A stretch of 64,000 nt of DNA from Leucogyrophana mollusca (GCA_021014945.1 MU266376.1:1-64000), one strand, 5' to 3'. Positions 1-12,841 are shown, counted from the first letter of the stretch. A program made the numbers and translations. Notes: a model not told the origin generated them from the letters alone.

Positions 1-2018
1 GAAAAAGAGAGACTCGAACACAGCGATAGCGACGTCGAGCGTTGATGGTGGCGGCACGAAAGAGAGAAATGCGTGCCGCGTCGGCCGCTCGCGCAAAGAC
101 TAAACTCTGTCACTTCACTCGTGCCTCGTTACGTGACAGAGTCACAATTGAATCCATTTGTTGAGCCCCATGCATAGTCAAATGACCATGAAGTAGTGAC
201 ACAACAAAGGGAGTAAGGCCATGATCGTAAGGATCAAGGACGTCCAAACCTCGTCTTATAGCTCAAATACTCGTTGCACAGGCCAAAGGAAGGCTGGAAG
301 GTTAGCTTATGGGTTTATTCCCTTTTTTGGAATGCGGTAGTGGACGCGGCAAGTTGTGTGGCTTTGCTTGGCAGGGGCCTCTGAGTAAAATATGGACAAA
401 CAACTCCATAGCAGCATCTGCATCGACATCTCGGATCAACGGGATGGATTGTTCGCCTCGCAACGCTGCGCAACCCGTCGTAGCCACGCATATCTGGATC
501 TGTCTACTGGAAGATTATATGCCAACGTAACTCGCGCTTCATCCTCATAGGACGACCCGTCGTCTCGTTGACAAGCGGCGACACAATATCTAGAATATGA
601 AGAAATATTAACATCCTCCTTACAATACGTTTCCAGTCCTCCCATAGCCTTCGCGTCGCGCAAGTCCGAATGCCGTTAATTACCCTTTCCTTCATACACT
701 TCGAGTGCCCCTGTCGATATCTCCCAAACACCGGTATCGTCATTAGCGTCGTGGACATCCTTATTTTCCATTCGTCTAGTCTAACATCAGTCGGCATACA
801 CGGTCTTTACCCTCCTAACTGGGCTTGGGCCACAACGCTCGAGTGTTCAACATGAATATACAATCGGACCCGATACACTACAAGGGAGGTGAATAGCGGA
901 AATGCATCAACGAAAGCGATATCGATGGGGTCGACCAACCAAACTTCGAGGCTCAAATCGGCTTCGCCTCTCTCTTGGCTTGTTGGACCTGGGACAGCCT
1001 GTGGCTCCTTAGAGTCATGGACGTGCCCTGTGCGGACTTTTTGGTGGCAAGTGCTGGTACCGATGGCGCGACAGCTGATTGACAAAGAGATATTCGCGTT
1101 TCGTCGGACGCGAACCCAGGAATATGAACGCTGTGGTTTCGCTCTGTAGCGATAGCATCAGCACAAAAACATTGATAGGAAGTGATGGCCTAACCCAGGT
1201 GTAGCTGAAGGTCTTTGACTTCGAGGATGTCACCACCTCGATGCTCGGCAAGTCGACACCCAAGGTTGGTCACGAAATCAATGAAGTGATCTGCTACTTG
1301 TTGTAACAACTACCAGGACCAAATTCAATGCCAGAAAGAGAGTGCCACACGTACATCTTCGACCTCAGAGTCTATTCGCGCATTGCTTAGGGTCGATACT
1401 CGAGACGTATTGACCTTGTCATGTTCTGATCTCCCGGCGTGTTCTTTCTTCGTGTACGGTTGTCATCTACGTTGAGCATACTAACGTCTTCTGGTCGAGC
1501 GATCTGGGCGGGCGTCCCTTGACGGCCTTTTAAGCCTTCATCTCCTCACCAATTTGCCACTCGCTATGCCACCTATAAGCGTGGGTCGGCCTTGCTGTGC
1601 GCTAGCTTATTGCACTGGTCCAGGAGTTGAAGTGTTGTGTGCGGTGTTGATGGGGTAGTCATCTCCTGGGGTTGAAGTGAGAACGGGGACCCGCGTTTGA
1701 AAGCCGAAGAATTGCCATCAGTCGCAGTCGGTGCTGTAGTGCCGAACAGCAGAAGTGCGCCCAACATGGGGTGCTCTATAAAGCCAACCAACGAACTCAG
1801 ACACCACGAGTACCGTGCCAGAACACGTCCTGCCGAAGACAAGTTCAGAGCAGGGCGCGCAGTCATATTTCGGTCGGAAAGCGTCGGCAATTGCCGAATA
1901 TATATACCCGCGTTATTTGACCATGCTTGCACCTACTATACAGTTCCACTCAGCCACACCTGCTCACCGTCCCGTCCATCAAGCTCAACGGCCGAAACAG
2001 TCCCCTCCTGTCCTCAAG
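1..2018. other. Region without a recognised gene; 3' part is the eL28 promoter
   Basis: No reading frame here resembles a known protein, and I could not build a spliced model that stays open. A canonical-looking 35-nt intron (GTAAGG to TTCTAG) can be read on the minus strand near 580-615, between short open stretches, so a degenerate or lineage-specific minus-strand gene at about 440-800 is possible but unsupported. The last 120 bases contain an AT-only TATA-like run at 1897-1906, 113 bases before the eL28 start codon, and probably belong to that promoter. Confidence 0.4.
1897..1906 (+). promoter_or_regulatory. TATA-like element upstream of eL28
   Basis: The run AATATATATA lies 113 bases upstream of the eL28 ATG in otherwise mixed-composition DNA. 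The position fits a fungal core promoter with a short 5' UTR. The call rests on sequence and position alone. Confidence 0.4.
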
Positions 2019-3054
2019 ATGTCTTCCGATCTCCAGTGGCTCCTTATCCGCGTGTGTATTCTGCCCAACCCCACGCAGCCTGATGACTTGGACTGACCAA
2101 AAAAAATTGGTTGATGTTTAGAAATACAACTCCTTCCTCGTGAAGCGAGTTCCCGAAGGCCCCGTCTTCTCGTCCGAACCTGTAAGTCCCCCATTCCTCC
2201 CGCTACGCAGCCGAAAACACCCATGACTATGTCCAGGGCAACCTCCGCAACCTCCACTCACACAAATACTCGGGCCTAACTAACGCCAAGGTGGGGGTTA
2301 CCGTCCACCCGCGCTCGACTGACAGGTTTTGAATGTACGGGACGGGTTTGTAGACGATCGACATCCAGGACTCTGCATCAGGCATCCAAATCACCACGCG
2401 CAAAGTCAAGGCATCATCGCAGGCCGTGCGTGCCGCCCGGACGACCTCGGCTGTCCGCAACCGCTCGGGTGGCCGTCGCGCGCTCGGTGTCACTGCTAGC
2501 CTCGCAAAGAGGTCGTACCGCCCTGATCTGAGAGCTGTGAGTTGCCCGGTTTATGTCCTTGCGTATTTGTTTCGCTTCGCTGTATTATTGCCGCTTGGTA
2601 CGATGGGACCGTTGGTGGTGACAGCTTTTTGGAGTTTGCTTTTGAACCGGTATATAAGAAAAAGAACGCACTCTCGTTAGAACCCGCTGGAAACCACCGC
2701 AAGGTGTATGAAAGTTGGGCGTGGACATGTTTGCAATATTGACCGGAAGTCCTTCGGGACCAAGTCGCTATCGTTCTATATCCTCCGTTTGATTCTTGAG
2801 CGGGGGAGTTGACTTTGGCGACGACATTATCCCGTTAACATTGATATTCCCCTTCTCACCTCATTCACCATCACTTTTGCTCCCATCCATGTTGCTTTCT
2901 CCCCCTTACTAGCTTGGAATCTAATCGCGGTCACTAACACTATCTACCTTGCCAGGCTGCCCTCGGCCGCACCTCCGCCCTCCTCGCCGCCCAAAAGGAG
3001 AAGAAGGCCTCGCCACCGAAGAAAGTTCGGGGGAAGAAGGTTACCACTGCATGA
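2019..3054 (+). CDS. RPL28: 60S ribosomal protein eL28
   Basis: Large-subunit cytoplasmic ribosomal protein. Five exons join in frame: 2019-2051, 2122-2181, 2237-2290, 2354-2536 and 2956-3054, giving 142 residues (human eL28 has 137). The protein opens MSSDLQWLLIRKYNSFLVKR, followed by the family's NLRNLHSHKYSGL segment. The KRSYRPDLRA motif and a lysine-rich C-terminus are also present. All introns are GT-AG. The fourth intron (2537-2955, 419 nt) is about seven times longer than the usual 50-60 nt here. Identification is by family similarity along the whole length; only exact splice sites are open to small error. Confidence 0.93.
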
Positions 3055-3995
3055 TTTTAACTTGGCTCGCCCTATTCCATCGATTCATTGCGTTTGTCGC
3101 CTGTACCGACTCACTATGTTCATCGCACATGACAAAACCAGCACTTTATGCTACAGGCTATGCTTATCCAGTGCTTCGCAGCTGAGATTACACAAGAACA
3201 GATCATTTCTACTCACGTCTCGTCCGCGAATAGGCCCCGGATAATGGGAGGGAGGTGTATGTTCTATGCGACAAGACGGGCCGGAGTAATTTCACTTACA
3301 AGATGTGTCACACTGATTATCGATGAACCACAACGACTTGTGCGTGCCATTTTGCAACTCAAGGTCATGATGTACTAGTACTATCTTTGCTCAATGGCCG
3401 AAAATGGTCTGCCTTCTCGCATACGGTACGACCTTAAATAAATCCACGACTCACCTATACCAAAATGGTCCAACAGAGTCATCCGTAACTCACACCCATG
3501 TCGACTGCGATGACGACCCTCCAATAGAGTGCATTTGGCCAAATAGACAGTTCCCTCTGCCTATTTACCACGTTACCTATCATTCGACGGATGAACAATC
3601 GTTCTGGATAGGCAGTGCTGCACAACTAAAGCGCCCCTGTCCCATAGCTCACAAATAGCACCCTGCATGCACTCATCAGTTCCTGGACCCACAACATGAA
3701 CCATGCGGCAGCCAGCAGTTTCTTGCTACTTAAGCCCTGTGCTCCCCCTCGCCCCAAAGCTTATCGATGCATCAACGGCCTTGCCCCACCTTTTAGTTCA
3801 AAACACGAAGGTGTGTGGGTTACTTGCCTTGCAATCCAGATCCCACAGAAGGCGTTGATTTGAACAGGTTTCGGCCTCCAGACTCACCGTTGCGTCAGTC
3901 TGTTAATGAAAGATCGATCGAAGTGAAACCTCTTTTTAATATGTGCTCCTGATCCGTCTGATGCACAATGTTTATCGTGTCTGACAGGTTGTATC
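3055..3995. other. Intergenic region, HET-1 upstream sequence
   Basis: No gene recognised. Short open frames on both strands have no family features. Positions 3657-3716 carry an element also found upstream of the truncated HET copy and of HET-3 (listed separately), so the last ~340 bases are best read as the HET-1 promoter. Confidence 0.5.
3657..3716 (+). promoter_or_regulatory. Shared upstream element of the plus-strand HET genes (copy 1)
   Basis: The block starts AGCACCCTGCATGCAC and continues with a spaced match to CCACAGCATGAATC. It recurs at 22171-22228 and 28466-28523. It lies about 339, 349 and 321 bases before the respective HET start codons. The core TGCATGCA is a perfect palindrome. 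HET-1 shows more mismatches than the other two copies and little similarity around the block, which suggests selection on the element. Function is inferred. Confidence 0.5.
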
Positions 3996-5821
3996 ATGCG
4001 CCTCGTCAACACGATCACTCTAAGGCTCGAAGATCCACGAGGCAGCCCTCGATACGCAATACTTTCCCATGTATGGGGCGACGAAGAGGCGACATTTCGC
4101 GAATTCAACGAGAACCAGGCAGTGAACTCGAATGGATACGCAAAAATCAAGAAGTGTTGCGCACGGGCACTCGCTGATGGATACAAATACGTATGGATCG
4201 ACACCTGTTGTATCGACAAAAGTAGCAGCGCGGAGCTCTCCGAAGCGATAAACTCGATGTATCGCTGGTACGAGGAGGCCTACGTGTGCTACGTCTACCT
4301 TGAAGACGTTCCCAGCAACATTGAACCAGCCTTCGAAGGCTCCCAGTTCTGGTACAGCAAGTGGTTCACCCGGGGTTGGACACTGCAGGAGCTGATAGCG
4401 CCTGGGAAAATCATATTCTTCGCGAAAGACTGGGTCGAGATAGGCTCCAGGGAGAGCTTGATTCCCGCCATTGCACAGATCACTGGCGTGGACGAGCGCG
4501 TCTTATTGGGGACTCTGCGATTGACAGAAGTCAGCGTGGCGAAGAAGATGGCGTGGGCTTCCCTGAGAGAGACGACGCGGGTCGAAGACAGGGCGTACTC
4601 GTTGATGGGTATCTTCGGTGTTCACATGCCGTTAATTTACGGGGAGGGGGCGAATGCGTTCACTAGGCTTCAGCACGAGATCATGAGGACCTCCAACGAC
4701 CAAAGCATATTTGCCTGGGGATGCAGAGAGCAATCCTCGCGATCGGGCGTACTTGCTTCTTCGCCCTCCGACTTCTATGGCTCCCACAAGATCGACCGAA
4801 TTGCGCCCGCCGACTTTCGAACGCGTCTCCTTCAGCCAACGTTCACGAATACCGAACATAAATCACATTTTTCCCTAAGCAACAGCGGGATCCAAATAAG
4901 TCTGCCTGTCAAACGTCAACCACACGATTCCCCCTTCTACACTGCCGTACTTGCCTGCTCTGATGGTCACGGGCTCATTGGCCTCACTCTCCTTCGCTGT
5001 GGAGATAACCTGTTCGAAAGAGCGCAGAATATCCACTCCCCTATCGTCCATGTCTCCACGCCTGATGACCACCTTTTCGTAAGGGACATGTTTCTCGCCA
5101 CCGAGGGTCGATCCCTGCTACCAGAATCTGGACATGTTGTCTACATTCATACCACGCAAATCATCCAAGAAGGCTTTCTGCTTCACGGGCACTCACCCCA
5201 ATTCGGTAAAAACCTCCGGATGTTAGATTCTGGTATCTGTATATGGAACCCAACAACCTCCAACGCGCACTGCAGCCTCGCCCATCGGAACAAGGCCGGC
5301 GATGGCGGGTTCGTATTCACCATCGGGGGTATATCTCGTCGCCCATGCGTTCACATCGATGAATATCCTGACATCAGCAGGATGGAAGACACTTTGTCCT
5401 CTTACCGCTCCAACAACTCTCCTTGCCACAGCCATCCTAATTGGGGGTTCAAGAATCTGCAAGCGAGGAAGAGGGTGACAGTTACCACCTGGTACTGGGA
5501 GGAGCGACTTGCGTGGGTCGTATCCGTATCTGTGAGCTACCCCAAGAGTGCATGGACCAGCCAGTGAGTACCCTTATCAAACCCGCCTTATTTGTTTGAA
5601 GTGAATACTAATAATGCCCCACCATCAGACCAAATGAACGGCCAACAGGAGTAACTCCCAGCTATCACCGCACCCCAGTGAAGGCTCGGGCGGTGAATAA
5701 TCCGGCCAGAGGTACCAAGTCGCTTAGTGGGGTAGAACACAGGTCCCTAGAGCCACAAGATGGCAAAACATGGAGGGGAGGATGGAAACTACAAAAAAGT
5801 ATCAATGTCCCTCGGTCATGA
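3996..5821 (+). CDS. HET-domain protein 1 (heterokaryon-incompatibility type)
   Basis: Two exons, 3996-5563 and 5629-5821, about 586 residues. The HET domain is N-terminal. YAILSHVWG is at residues 20-28, WIDTCCIDK at about 67-75 and RGWTLQEL at about 126-133. The motif EDRAYSLMGIFGVHMPLIYGEG follows, then SNDQSIFAW, which opens the long C-terminal region seen in basidiomycete HET proteins (called DUF8212 in Pfam, as I recall). No NACHT, WD40, ankyrin or TIR partner domain is visible. HET domains are known to trigger cell death in fungal non-self recognition; the role of this stand-alone version is inferred. The last intron is in phase 2 and leads to a 64-residue tail unlike those of its paralogues. 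A shorter product ending at the in-frame stop inside the intron (5567) is the alternative model. Confidence 0.85.
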
Positions 5822-6345
5822 ATATAAGACTGGGATTAATGAATGTACCTAGATGTCAGTAAAATAGTTAATAATTGAATCAACCCCGGTCGTGAATAGA
5901 ACACTCAGGAATTCCCATACTCACACGGAAAGTAGTCCGCTCTAGCATGATCGCAAAGGGGAAAGACTCGAAGGAGACCAATACTGTAAGTGGATGACTG
6001 GGTCGATAGACGGGCGCGGAGGGCGGGGATGAAGAGTGTTCTTCTCAGGAGCTGAAGGCGGCAGCGCTGTGGATAGGCCATCACATTGTGGTAAACTCGG
6101 TGGTCGCGCTCCCCGGTGGGCTTTTTAATACGACGGGTTCATCGCCTGGACCACCATCGGTATTGCGGACTGGGATTTCATGAAGATAATCGACTGGTTG
6201 TAATGCCAAGAGATATGAGATATGAAGTTTAGTAGACAGGTGAAGCGTCACTGCATCGTGGTCGCGTGACGTGTGACAGTTCGCGTGTGTAACGCGTTTT
6301 CCTTTAGTTTCATTCCCAGGTTACACCTCGAGTCGAGTCTACGAA
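5822..6345. other. Intergenic region, SMC4 upstream sequence
   Basis: AT-richer spacer between HET-1 and SMC4, on the same strand as both. I see no gene, no clear TATA box and no repeat shared with the HET island. It probably holds the HET-1 terminator and SMC4 promoter, but no precise signal can be named. Confidence 0.4.
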
Positions 6346-9300
6346 ATGCCTCCCCGCAGATCGTCTCGCTCAACACGAGCATCAGTCGAACCAGCTCCAG
6401 AACATTCGAATGCAGCAAAGCGTAAACGAGCACAGCCCATCGACGACGATGTTGAGGAAAAAGAGAATGTTTCAAAGCCAGCTTCACGCGCTCGCTCAAC
6501 GCGCTCGAGCGTAGGACCCAGTACCCGAGGCCGCAAATCGACGCGATCTGTATCCGGACGGACTCTGAAGGGTGTAGCGGAGGCTGAAGAGGACGGGGAT
6601 GAGGGCGAAGCGGATGAGGCGCCTCCTGCTAAGAAGAAACCGAGGAAGTCAGCGGAGGAGACTGAGGATGATGAAATCGTTGAAGTTGCACCTAAGAAGA
6701 CAAAAAGAGCCTCTAGGAAGCCCGCAGAGCCCACATCGAACGAGGACGACGAGATTGAAGAAATCAAGCCTGCTCCGAGAACGCGCCGGACATCGGCCAA
6801 GCCTTCTAGCACCACCACCACTGCACGCCCCTCTCGATCGGCTCGCACCCGCAAACCAGCAAAGGTCGAGAGTTCGGATGAAGACGAGGCTCAGGGGGAC
6901 AAGCCAGACCAGCCAATTCAGATCTCAGACGACTCTGATTCTGAAGACGCACTCCCCGCGCATCGTGGACGCAAGCCTGCTCCTGCAAAACGTCCCCCTC
7001 CTAAGCGACAGCCCAAGGGTGGGGGTAGCCAAGCAGCCGCAGAGAAGCCCGACCAACATGACGTGCAGCCTTCTGACGCCGACGAAGATGCAATAGCCAC
7101 TCCCAAGGTTCGCATATCGAGTCAGAAAGCCGGTCCGTCGTCGAAGGTCGGCCCTTCCACACCACCCGCACCCGTCGAACTTGATGACGATACAGACGAC
7201 ATGGACGCGTTTCAGGAAGAATTCCAGGCCAGCCCGCGCAGGGGTGCAAAATATCGTGGCGTCAACAAACGAGGGAGTCAAGAGACCCCTTCCCAAGGAC
7301 ACGCATCCCAGGCTACCCCGAAGCGCCCTGCTCCAACGCATGCTGCAGACGAGGAAGAGAAATCGTTACTCGACCCGGTGCCAAGGGCCAAACCACAGAT
7401 TCTGTCTCAGCCGCCTCCTCCAGAAGAGCCCCAGGGCCCGAAGGCTCGGCTTGTCATACATAAGATGGCGCTCATTAATTTCAAGAGCTATGCTGGACGG
7501 CAGGAAATTGGACCCTTTCACAAGGTATGTTCTTTGCTCAATTTCGGTGACGTCGTCATGAACCCGTGGATTGTGCAGTCCTTCTCATCCATTGTTGGCC
7601 CGAATGGCTCCGGTAAATCGAACACTATCGATGCACTTCTCTTTGTCTTTGGTTACCGTGCATCGAAAATGAGACAAGGGAAGCTATCGGAACTCATTCA
7701 TAACTCTGCGAGGTACCCAGACCTCGACGAATGCAGCGTCGAGGTACATTTTCGTGAGATCATCGACCTGGTCAGTTATCTGTCCCTCATGATGCGATAC
7801 TTTCATCGACGTCAATCCACTCTCTTCCCAGCCTGGCCCTGACGCGTACAAAGTAGTTCCTGGTTCGCAGCTCATAGTTGCGCGTACCGCATACAAGAGC
7901 AATTCGAGCAAATATACGATCAACGGACGGGCGAGTAACTTTACCGAAGTCCAAACGCTACTCAAGGGTCGAGGCATTGATTTAGATCACAAACGATTCC
8001 TGATTCTCCAGGTGAGTGCCTGCTCTGGTGTGTCCACGAGACCTTATTTCATCCACTCACGCAGGGTGAAGTCGAGTCCATCGCGCAGATGAAGCCCAAG
8101 GCCCAAACCGAGCACGACGATGGTCTCCTCGAATACCTCGAGGATATCATTGGCACGTCACGATACAAAGAGCCTATCGACGACGCCCTCACCGAGATGG
8201 AGCGGCTCGCCGAGGATCGAGGCGAGAAGCTCAACCGTCTTCGAATCGTCGAGCGCGAGAAGAACGCGCTGGAGAAGGAGCGTAAGGAGGCGATGGACTA
8301 CCTGAGGTTGTATAACGAGCATGTAAGAGCTCAAAGTCGACTGTGGCAGTGGTATCTGTGGAAGTGCTTAGAGAACGATGAAGCGTTTACAACGAAGATA
8401 GTATGTTTTCTCGTGGGTGAGGTTGGTGTATGGATGTCGTACTGATGGTGCGTGACATTCTAGGAACGGCTGGAGAAGGACCTTGCGGATGAAACCGAGC
8501 GCAACAAAGATGATGTTACGCATTTGCAGATGCTCGAAAAGCATTTTACGGAGCGAGAGGCTGCTTACGAGGTAAGCGTCATGATTCCGTTTCGTTTGTC
8601 TTTTCTTATTGAAGATATGATCTAGGAAGTCAAAGCTGCGGCAGAAGAGGCCGTCAAGGACCAATCTACGCACGAGAAACAAGCCGTGGGGCTCGAAGAA
8701 AGGCGCAAGCATGCCAGTACCAAGGCGAAGAAACTGAAGAAATCATTGCAGGAGGTGTGTTTGGTCTATATGATCTATTCCTTCCAATTTTGAACCGCTG
8801 ATTTTGGTGTAGGACGAACATGCGAAAGCCGAGGCTGAGCGCACGATCAAGGAAAGCGGGGCGAAGATTGAGCGGAAGAAGGCTGAGATCGAAGAACACG
8901 AGGAAAACCTTGAAAAAGAGGAAAAAATCCTCGAGGGCATTCGTGACAGTTTGAAAGGCACGTCCTTCTCGTTACTTCACCATTTGGAACGTTCTCACCT
9001 CGGCTGCTGCTGTGGACAGACAAGACACAGGTATTCCATGACCAAATCGAGGCTAAGCAGAAGGAGCTTCAGCCGTGGACCGCGAAGATCAATACTAAGC
9101 AGGCTGGGATTGACGTGGCCACCAGCGAACGGGACGCGATTGCGAAGAAGGCGGATGGGATCAAGGCAGCTGCGCAGGAGGCACAGGAAGCCCTCGAGAG
9201 GCTACAGCGAGAGCATGAAAACAAGGTGCGTGAATATCAGCGAGGCAACTGCGCTTGCTTTGAGGCTGACGTCTGCCCCTACAGCTCAATGATCTTGATA

Positions 9301-12300
9301 ACTTGAAAGGGACCAAGGCGGAGAGACAGAACGAGATGAAGGCCTCCGAGAAGAAGTTCCATGTGAGTATTCTGAAATCTCTAATAGGCGGTGCGTTGTT
9401 GACCACGCAAGCATAGGACGCCAAAGCTCGCGTGGAAGAGCTTCGTGCCAAGGCTTCCTCGCTGCGCCAGCGGGCCGACGAAGCAAAAGCGTCACAGGCG
9501 GCCAGCACCTCACAGAATAAAGTTTTGGACAGTCTCACTCGACTCAAGCAAACCGGACGTATTGAGGGCTTCCATGTCAGTCTTTGAGTTAGTTATCCTC
9601 AGCATGCACTGACCTTTATCCCCAGGGGCGCCTTGGGAGCCTCGGGACGATACCGGACAAGTACGACGTCGCGGTGTCCACAGCCTGCGGAGCACTCAAC
9701 AACATGGTCGTCGACACAGTCACCCAGGGCCAGGCGTGCATCGAGTACCTCCGCAAACAAAACGTCGGGCGCGCCTCGTTCATGGTCCTCGAGAAGCTCC
9801 CCTCGGACCGGGTGAACGAGAAGGTCACCACGCCCGAGAACGTCCCGCGCCTCTTCGACCTCATCAAGCCCAAGGACCCCCGCTTCGCGCCGGCGTTCTA
9901 CAAAGGCGTCGGAAACACGCTCGTCGCCGCCGACCTCGAGCAGGCGAACCGGATCGCGTTCGGCGGGGCGCGCAGGTGGCGCGTGGTCACGCTCGCGGGG
10001 CAGCTGATCGACTCGTCGGGGACGATGTCCGGCGGGGGCACGCATGTCTCGCGGGGCGGGATGAGCTCGAAGCTCGCGGCGGAGGCTGTGCGCCCGGAGG
10101 TCCTGCGGGGATATGAGCAGGAGAGCGAGGAGGCTGCGCGCGGCCTGGACGAGGCTGTTCGCAGTCTGCGCGCCATCGAGGCGGAGGCGGAGCGCTTGAC
10201 GGCGCAGGGCCCGCAGCTCGACCTCGATATCGACAAGCTGGGGCTCGATGTCAAGAACGGGCTCAAGCGCATCTCGGAGGCTGAGAAGCGCGTTCGGGAT
10301 CTACAGTAAGTCGGTTTTCTTGTCATTTCGGCACTTGGCACTAAGAACCACCACAGGGCGCAGAGCAAGCCGAACGCACGGGACCTAGCGCGCATCGAAG
10401 CCCTGGAGGACGAAATCGCGTCTTCCACCGAGGAGCTAACCGAGCTTCAAACGCGTTCCGGCGCCATCGAGTCCGCCATCAAAGACCTCGAGAAAAAGAT
10501 CCTCGAAATCGGCGGCTCCAAGCTCCTCAAGCAGAAATCCACCGTCGACGGGATCAAGCTGCACATCAACCTCGCCTCGGACGAGATCACGAAAGCGGAG
10601 GTCGCCAAGGCCAAGGCCGAGAAGGATGCGGTGAAGTTCGCGGCGGCGATCGAGGCGAACGCGGCGGGCGCGGGGGAGGTCGAGGGCGAGCTGGCGGAGC
10701 TGAAGAAGCAGCTGGCGGAGTGTGCGGCGTATTTGGAGCAGCTGAGGGAGAAGGTGGAGGCTGCGCAGGGTGCGGCGGAGAATTCGAAGGACGATCTGGA
10801 GCAGCTGAAGACGCAGCTTGAGGCGAAGCGGGAGGAGATCCAGGAGTTCAGGGCGAAGGAGGTCGGCGGACGATTTGCGGTGCCCGGTTTTCCTTGCTGA
10901 CGTTTTTGCTTAGATGGAGCTCAAGCAGAAGCTGACGGACGTCCAGAAGGAAGCCGCGGAGAACGAGCGTGCGTTGGACCACTGGCGGACCGAGCACGAC
11001 AAGCTCAGACTTGAGGACATCGAGTGAGTCTCTCGCTTGCGTCGTCTCACATACGTACTCACGGGCCTCATCAGCGACGAGGACGAGGACGACGAGGAAG
11101 AAGAGGGCGAGGCCGCGCAGGCACCCGAGGGAGCGGTCAAAGCAGAGCCCGGCGAACAGGGACCAGTCAAAGCAGAGCCCGGCGAACCCGCCGCACCGAA
11201 GAAGCCGCGCCAGCGCACGCCCTCGCACGAGCTGCACATCTACAGCGTCGACGAGCTCGCGCGGTTCAAGAAGCGCGAGATGGTGGCTGATTCTGAGTTG
11301 CTCGATGGTGCGTCCCGCCTCTCCCTCGTCCCGTCTCTCCCTCGTCCCGCCCCGTCCCCGCCCCACCCGCACCCGCACCCCATCCGCACCGCACCCACAC
11401 TACTAACAACCCACAACAGAGAAACTCAAGAACGCGAAGCCCAACATGGGCGTGCTCAAGGAATACAAGAAGCGCGAGGAGGAGTTCCTGCGGCGCGCGA
11501 AGGACCTCGAGCAGATCACCGCGGCGCGGGACGCGCAGAAGCAGAAGTACGACGGGCTAAGGAAGCAGCGCCTCGACGAGTTCATGGCGGGGTTCAGCCT
11601 TATTTCGCTGAAGCTTAAGGAGATGTACCAGGTCAGCCCCCCCCCCCCCCCCCCCTCCCTCTCATTTCCCATCTCCCATTTCTCATGTTGAAATTAAATT
11701 TCTCGTGTGGGTGCGCTGTGGGTGCTGACGCGGTGATGGTGACTGTGCACAGATGATCACGCTGGGCGGGAACGCGGAGCTGGAGCTGGTGGACAGTATG
11801 GATCCGTTCTCGGAGGGCATTATATTCAGCGTTATGCCGCCCAAGAAGAGCTGGAAGAATATCTCGAATCTTTCTGGTGGTGAAAAGACACTGAGTTCCC
11901 TCGCGCTCGTCTTCGCGCTGCACGTCTTCAAGGTCCGTCTTTCCCCCTCCCCCCTTGCGCTCCCCTCCTTGCGACTGAGACTGAAACGGGGCTGCTTTTA
12001 TTTAATTTAATTTTCATTTCATTCTACCTTAGCCGACGCCGCTGTACTTCATGGACGAGATCGACGCGGCGCTGGACTTCCGGAACGTCTCCATCGTGGC
12101 GAACTACATCAAGGACAGGACGAAGAACGCGCAGTTTATCATCATTTCGCTGAGGTGCGTTTGGTTTTTTTGCGTGGTGATTGGGCGGGGTTTGCTGATG
12201 TGTTATGGTTGTGATTGTTATCGACGTTGTTGGTGTTGTTGATATCGCGACGATAGGAACGACATGTTCGAGCTCAGCCACCGTCTCATCGGGATATACA

Positions 12301-12575
12301 AGACCGCGAACGCGACGCAGAGTGAGTCCTTGCCCCGGTTCATATTTATGTTGCGTTTCCGTCCCCATTCATACTCATTCCGCGTTACCGTCCCCATTCA
12401 CTCCCCGTGTTCCCGCCCTCATTCACATTCTTACACTCATTGCGCATTACCCGTTACTGAGCACACACACCCAGGCATCTCCATCGACAACCACACACTG
12501 ACGGCGGCGCCGATGCCGATGCCGATGAGCGCGAGACCACCCCCCGCCGCAGCGGCTTCAGCAATCGTTCAATAA
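6346..12575 (+). CDS. SMC4: Condensin complex subunit SMC4
   Basis: ATPase core of condensin, which pairs with SMC2 to compact mitotic chromosomes. Nineteen exons keep phase throughout: 6346-7524, 7579-7770, 7832-8011, 8065-8400, 8464-8571, 8626-8754, 8813-8957, 9020-9225, 9285-9362, 9417-9575, 9626-10305, 10357-10861, 10914-11023, 11075-11307, 11420-11631, 11753-11932, 12033-12154, 12257-12321, 12475-12575. The product is about 1,639 residues, long for the family because of a charged, basic/acidic N-terminal extension of about 360 residues. Walker [10 protein letters not shown] is near residue 400 and the hinge ([18 protein letters not shown]) near 905. The signature LSGGEKT is near 1524, Walker [11 protein letters not shown] near 1548, and coiled coils lie between. 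The C-terminal [13 protein letters not shown] is the SMC4 type. The exon 7/8 intron is GC-AG. An acidic segment of exon 14 repeats VKAEPGE. Confidence 0.95.
11637..11655 (+). repeat. Poly-C tract in SMC4 intron 15
   Basis: Nineteen consecutive C residues directly follow the donor GTCAG of the intron between exons 15 and 16. Such a run is prone to slippage, so its exact length in the assembly may be unreliable. It lies outside the coding sequence. Confidence 0.9.
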
Positions 12576-12679
12576 GGGCTCAACGTCAACGAGTGTTCGG
12601 CGATAAGCGTGTGCGGTGTGCGGTGTGGGATGTGGGTGGGCGAAGAACCCGTGCACGTAGCATGCATGTATTATCTAGC

Positions 12680-12705
12680 TGTATGCTGTATGCTGTATGC
12701 TGTAT
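12680..12705 (+). repeat. Short tandem repeat (TGTATGC unit)
   Basis: Three to four copies of a 7-base unit lie in the 266-base spacer between the convergent 3' ends of SMC4 and the kinase gene. It is a simple microsatellite in shared 3'-flanking DNA; no function is suggested. Confidence 0.8.
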
Positions 12706-12841
12706 TGGTTATGGCTGTAAGTTGTGATGGGTGGCTTGTATGGAAGTCGTGATGGACCAGAAACTGAGAGCACGCTGCGTGTACGACCAGATCAAACCAA
12801 ACCAGACCTTCCTCCCCCTCCCTCCCTCCCCCGACCATGAC

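Noticed and set aside
436..797. Possible spliced minus-strand gene near the window start
   Set aside because: One good-looking intron joins two open pieces, but the phases do not give a continuous protein and no family is recognisable.
3996..5821. NLR-type (NACHT/WD40) HET protein
   Set aside because: No P-loop, NACHT or WD repeats follow the HET domain in any copy; these are stand-alone HET proteins.
9599..10428. Long minus-strand open frames inside SMC4
   Set aside because: They mirror a GC-rich coding exon of SMC4, have repetitive Arg/Ser composition and no family motifs.
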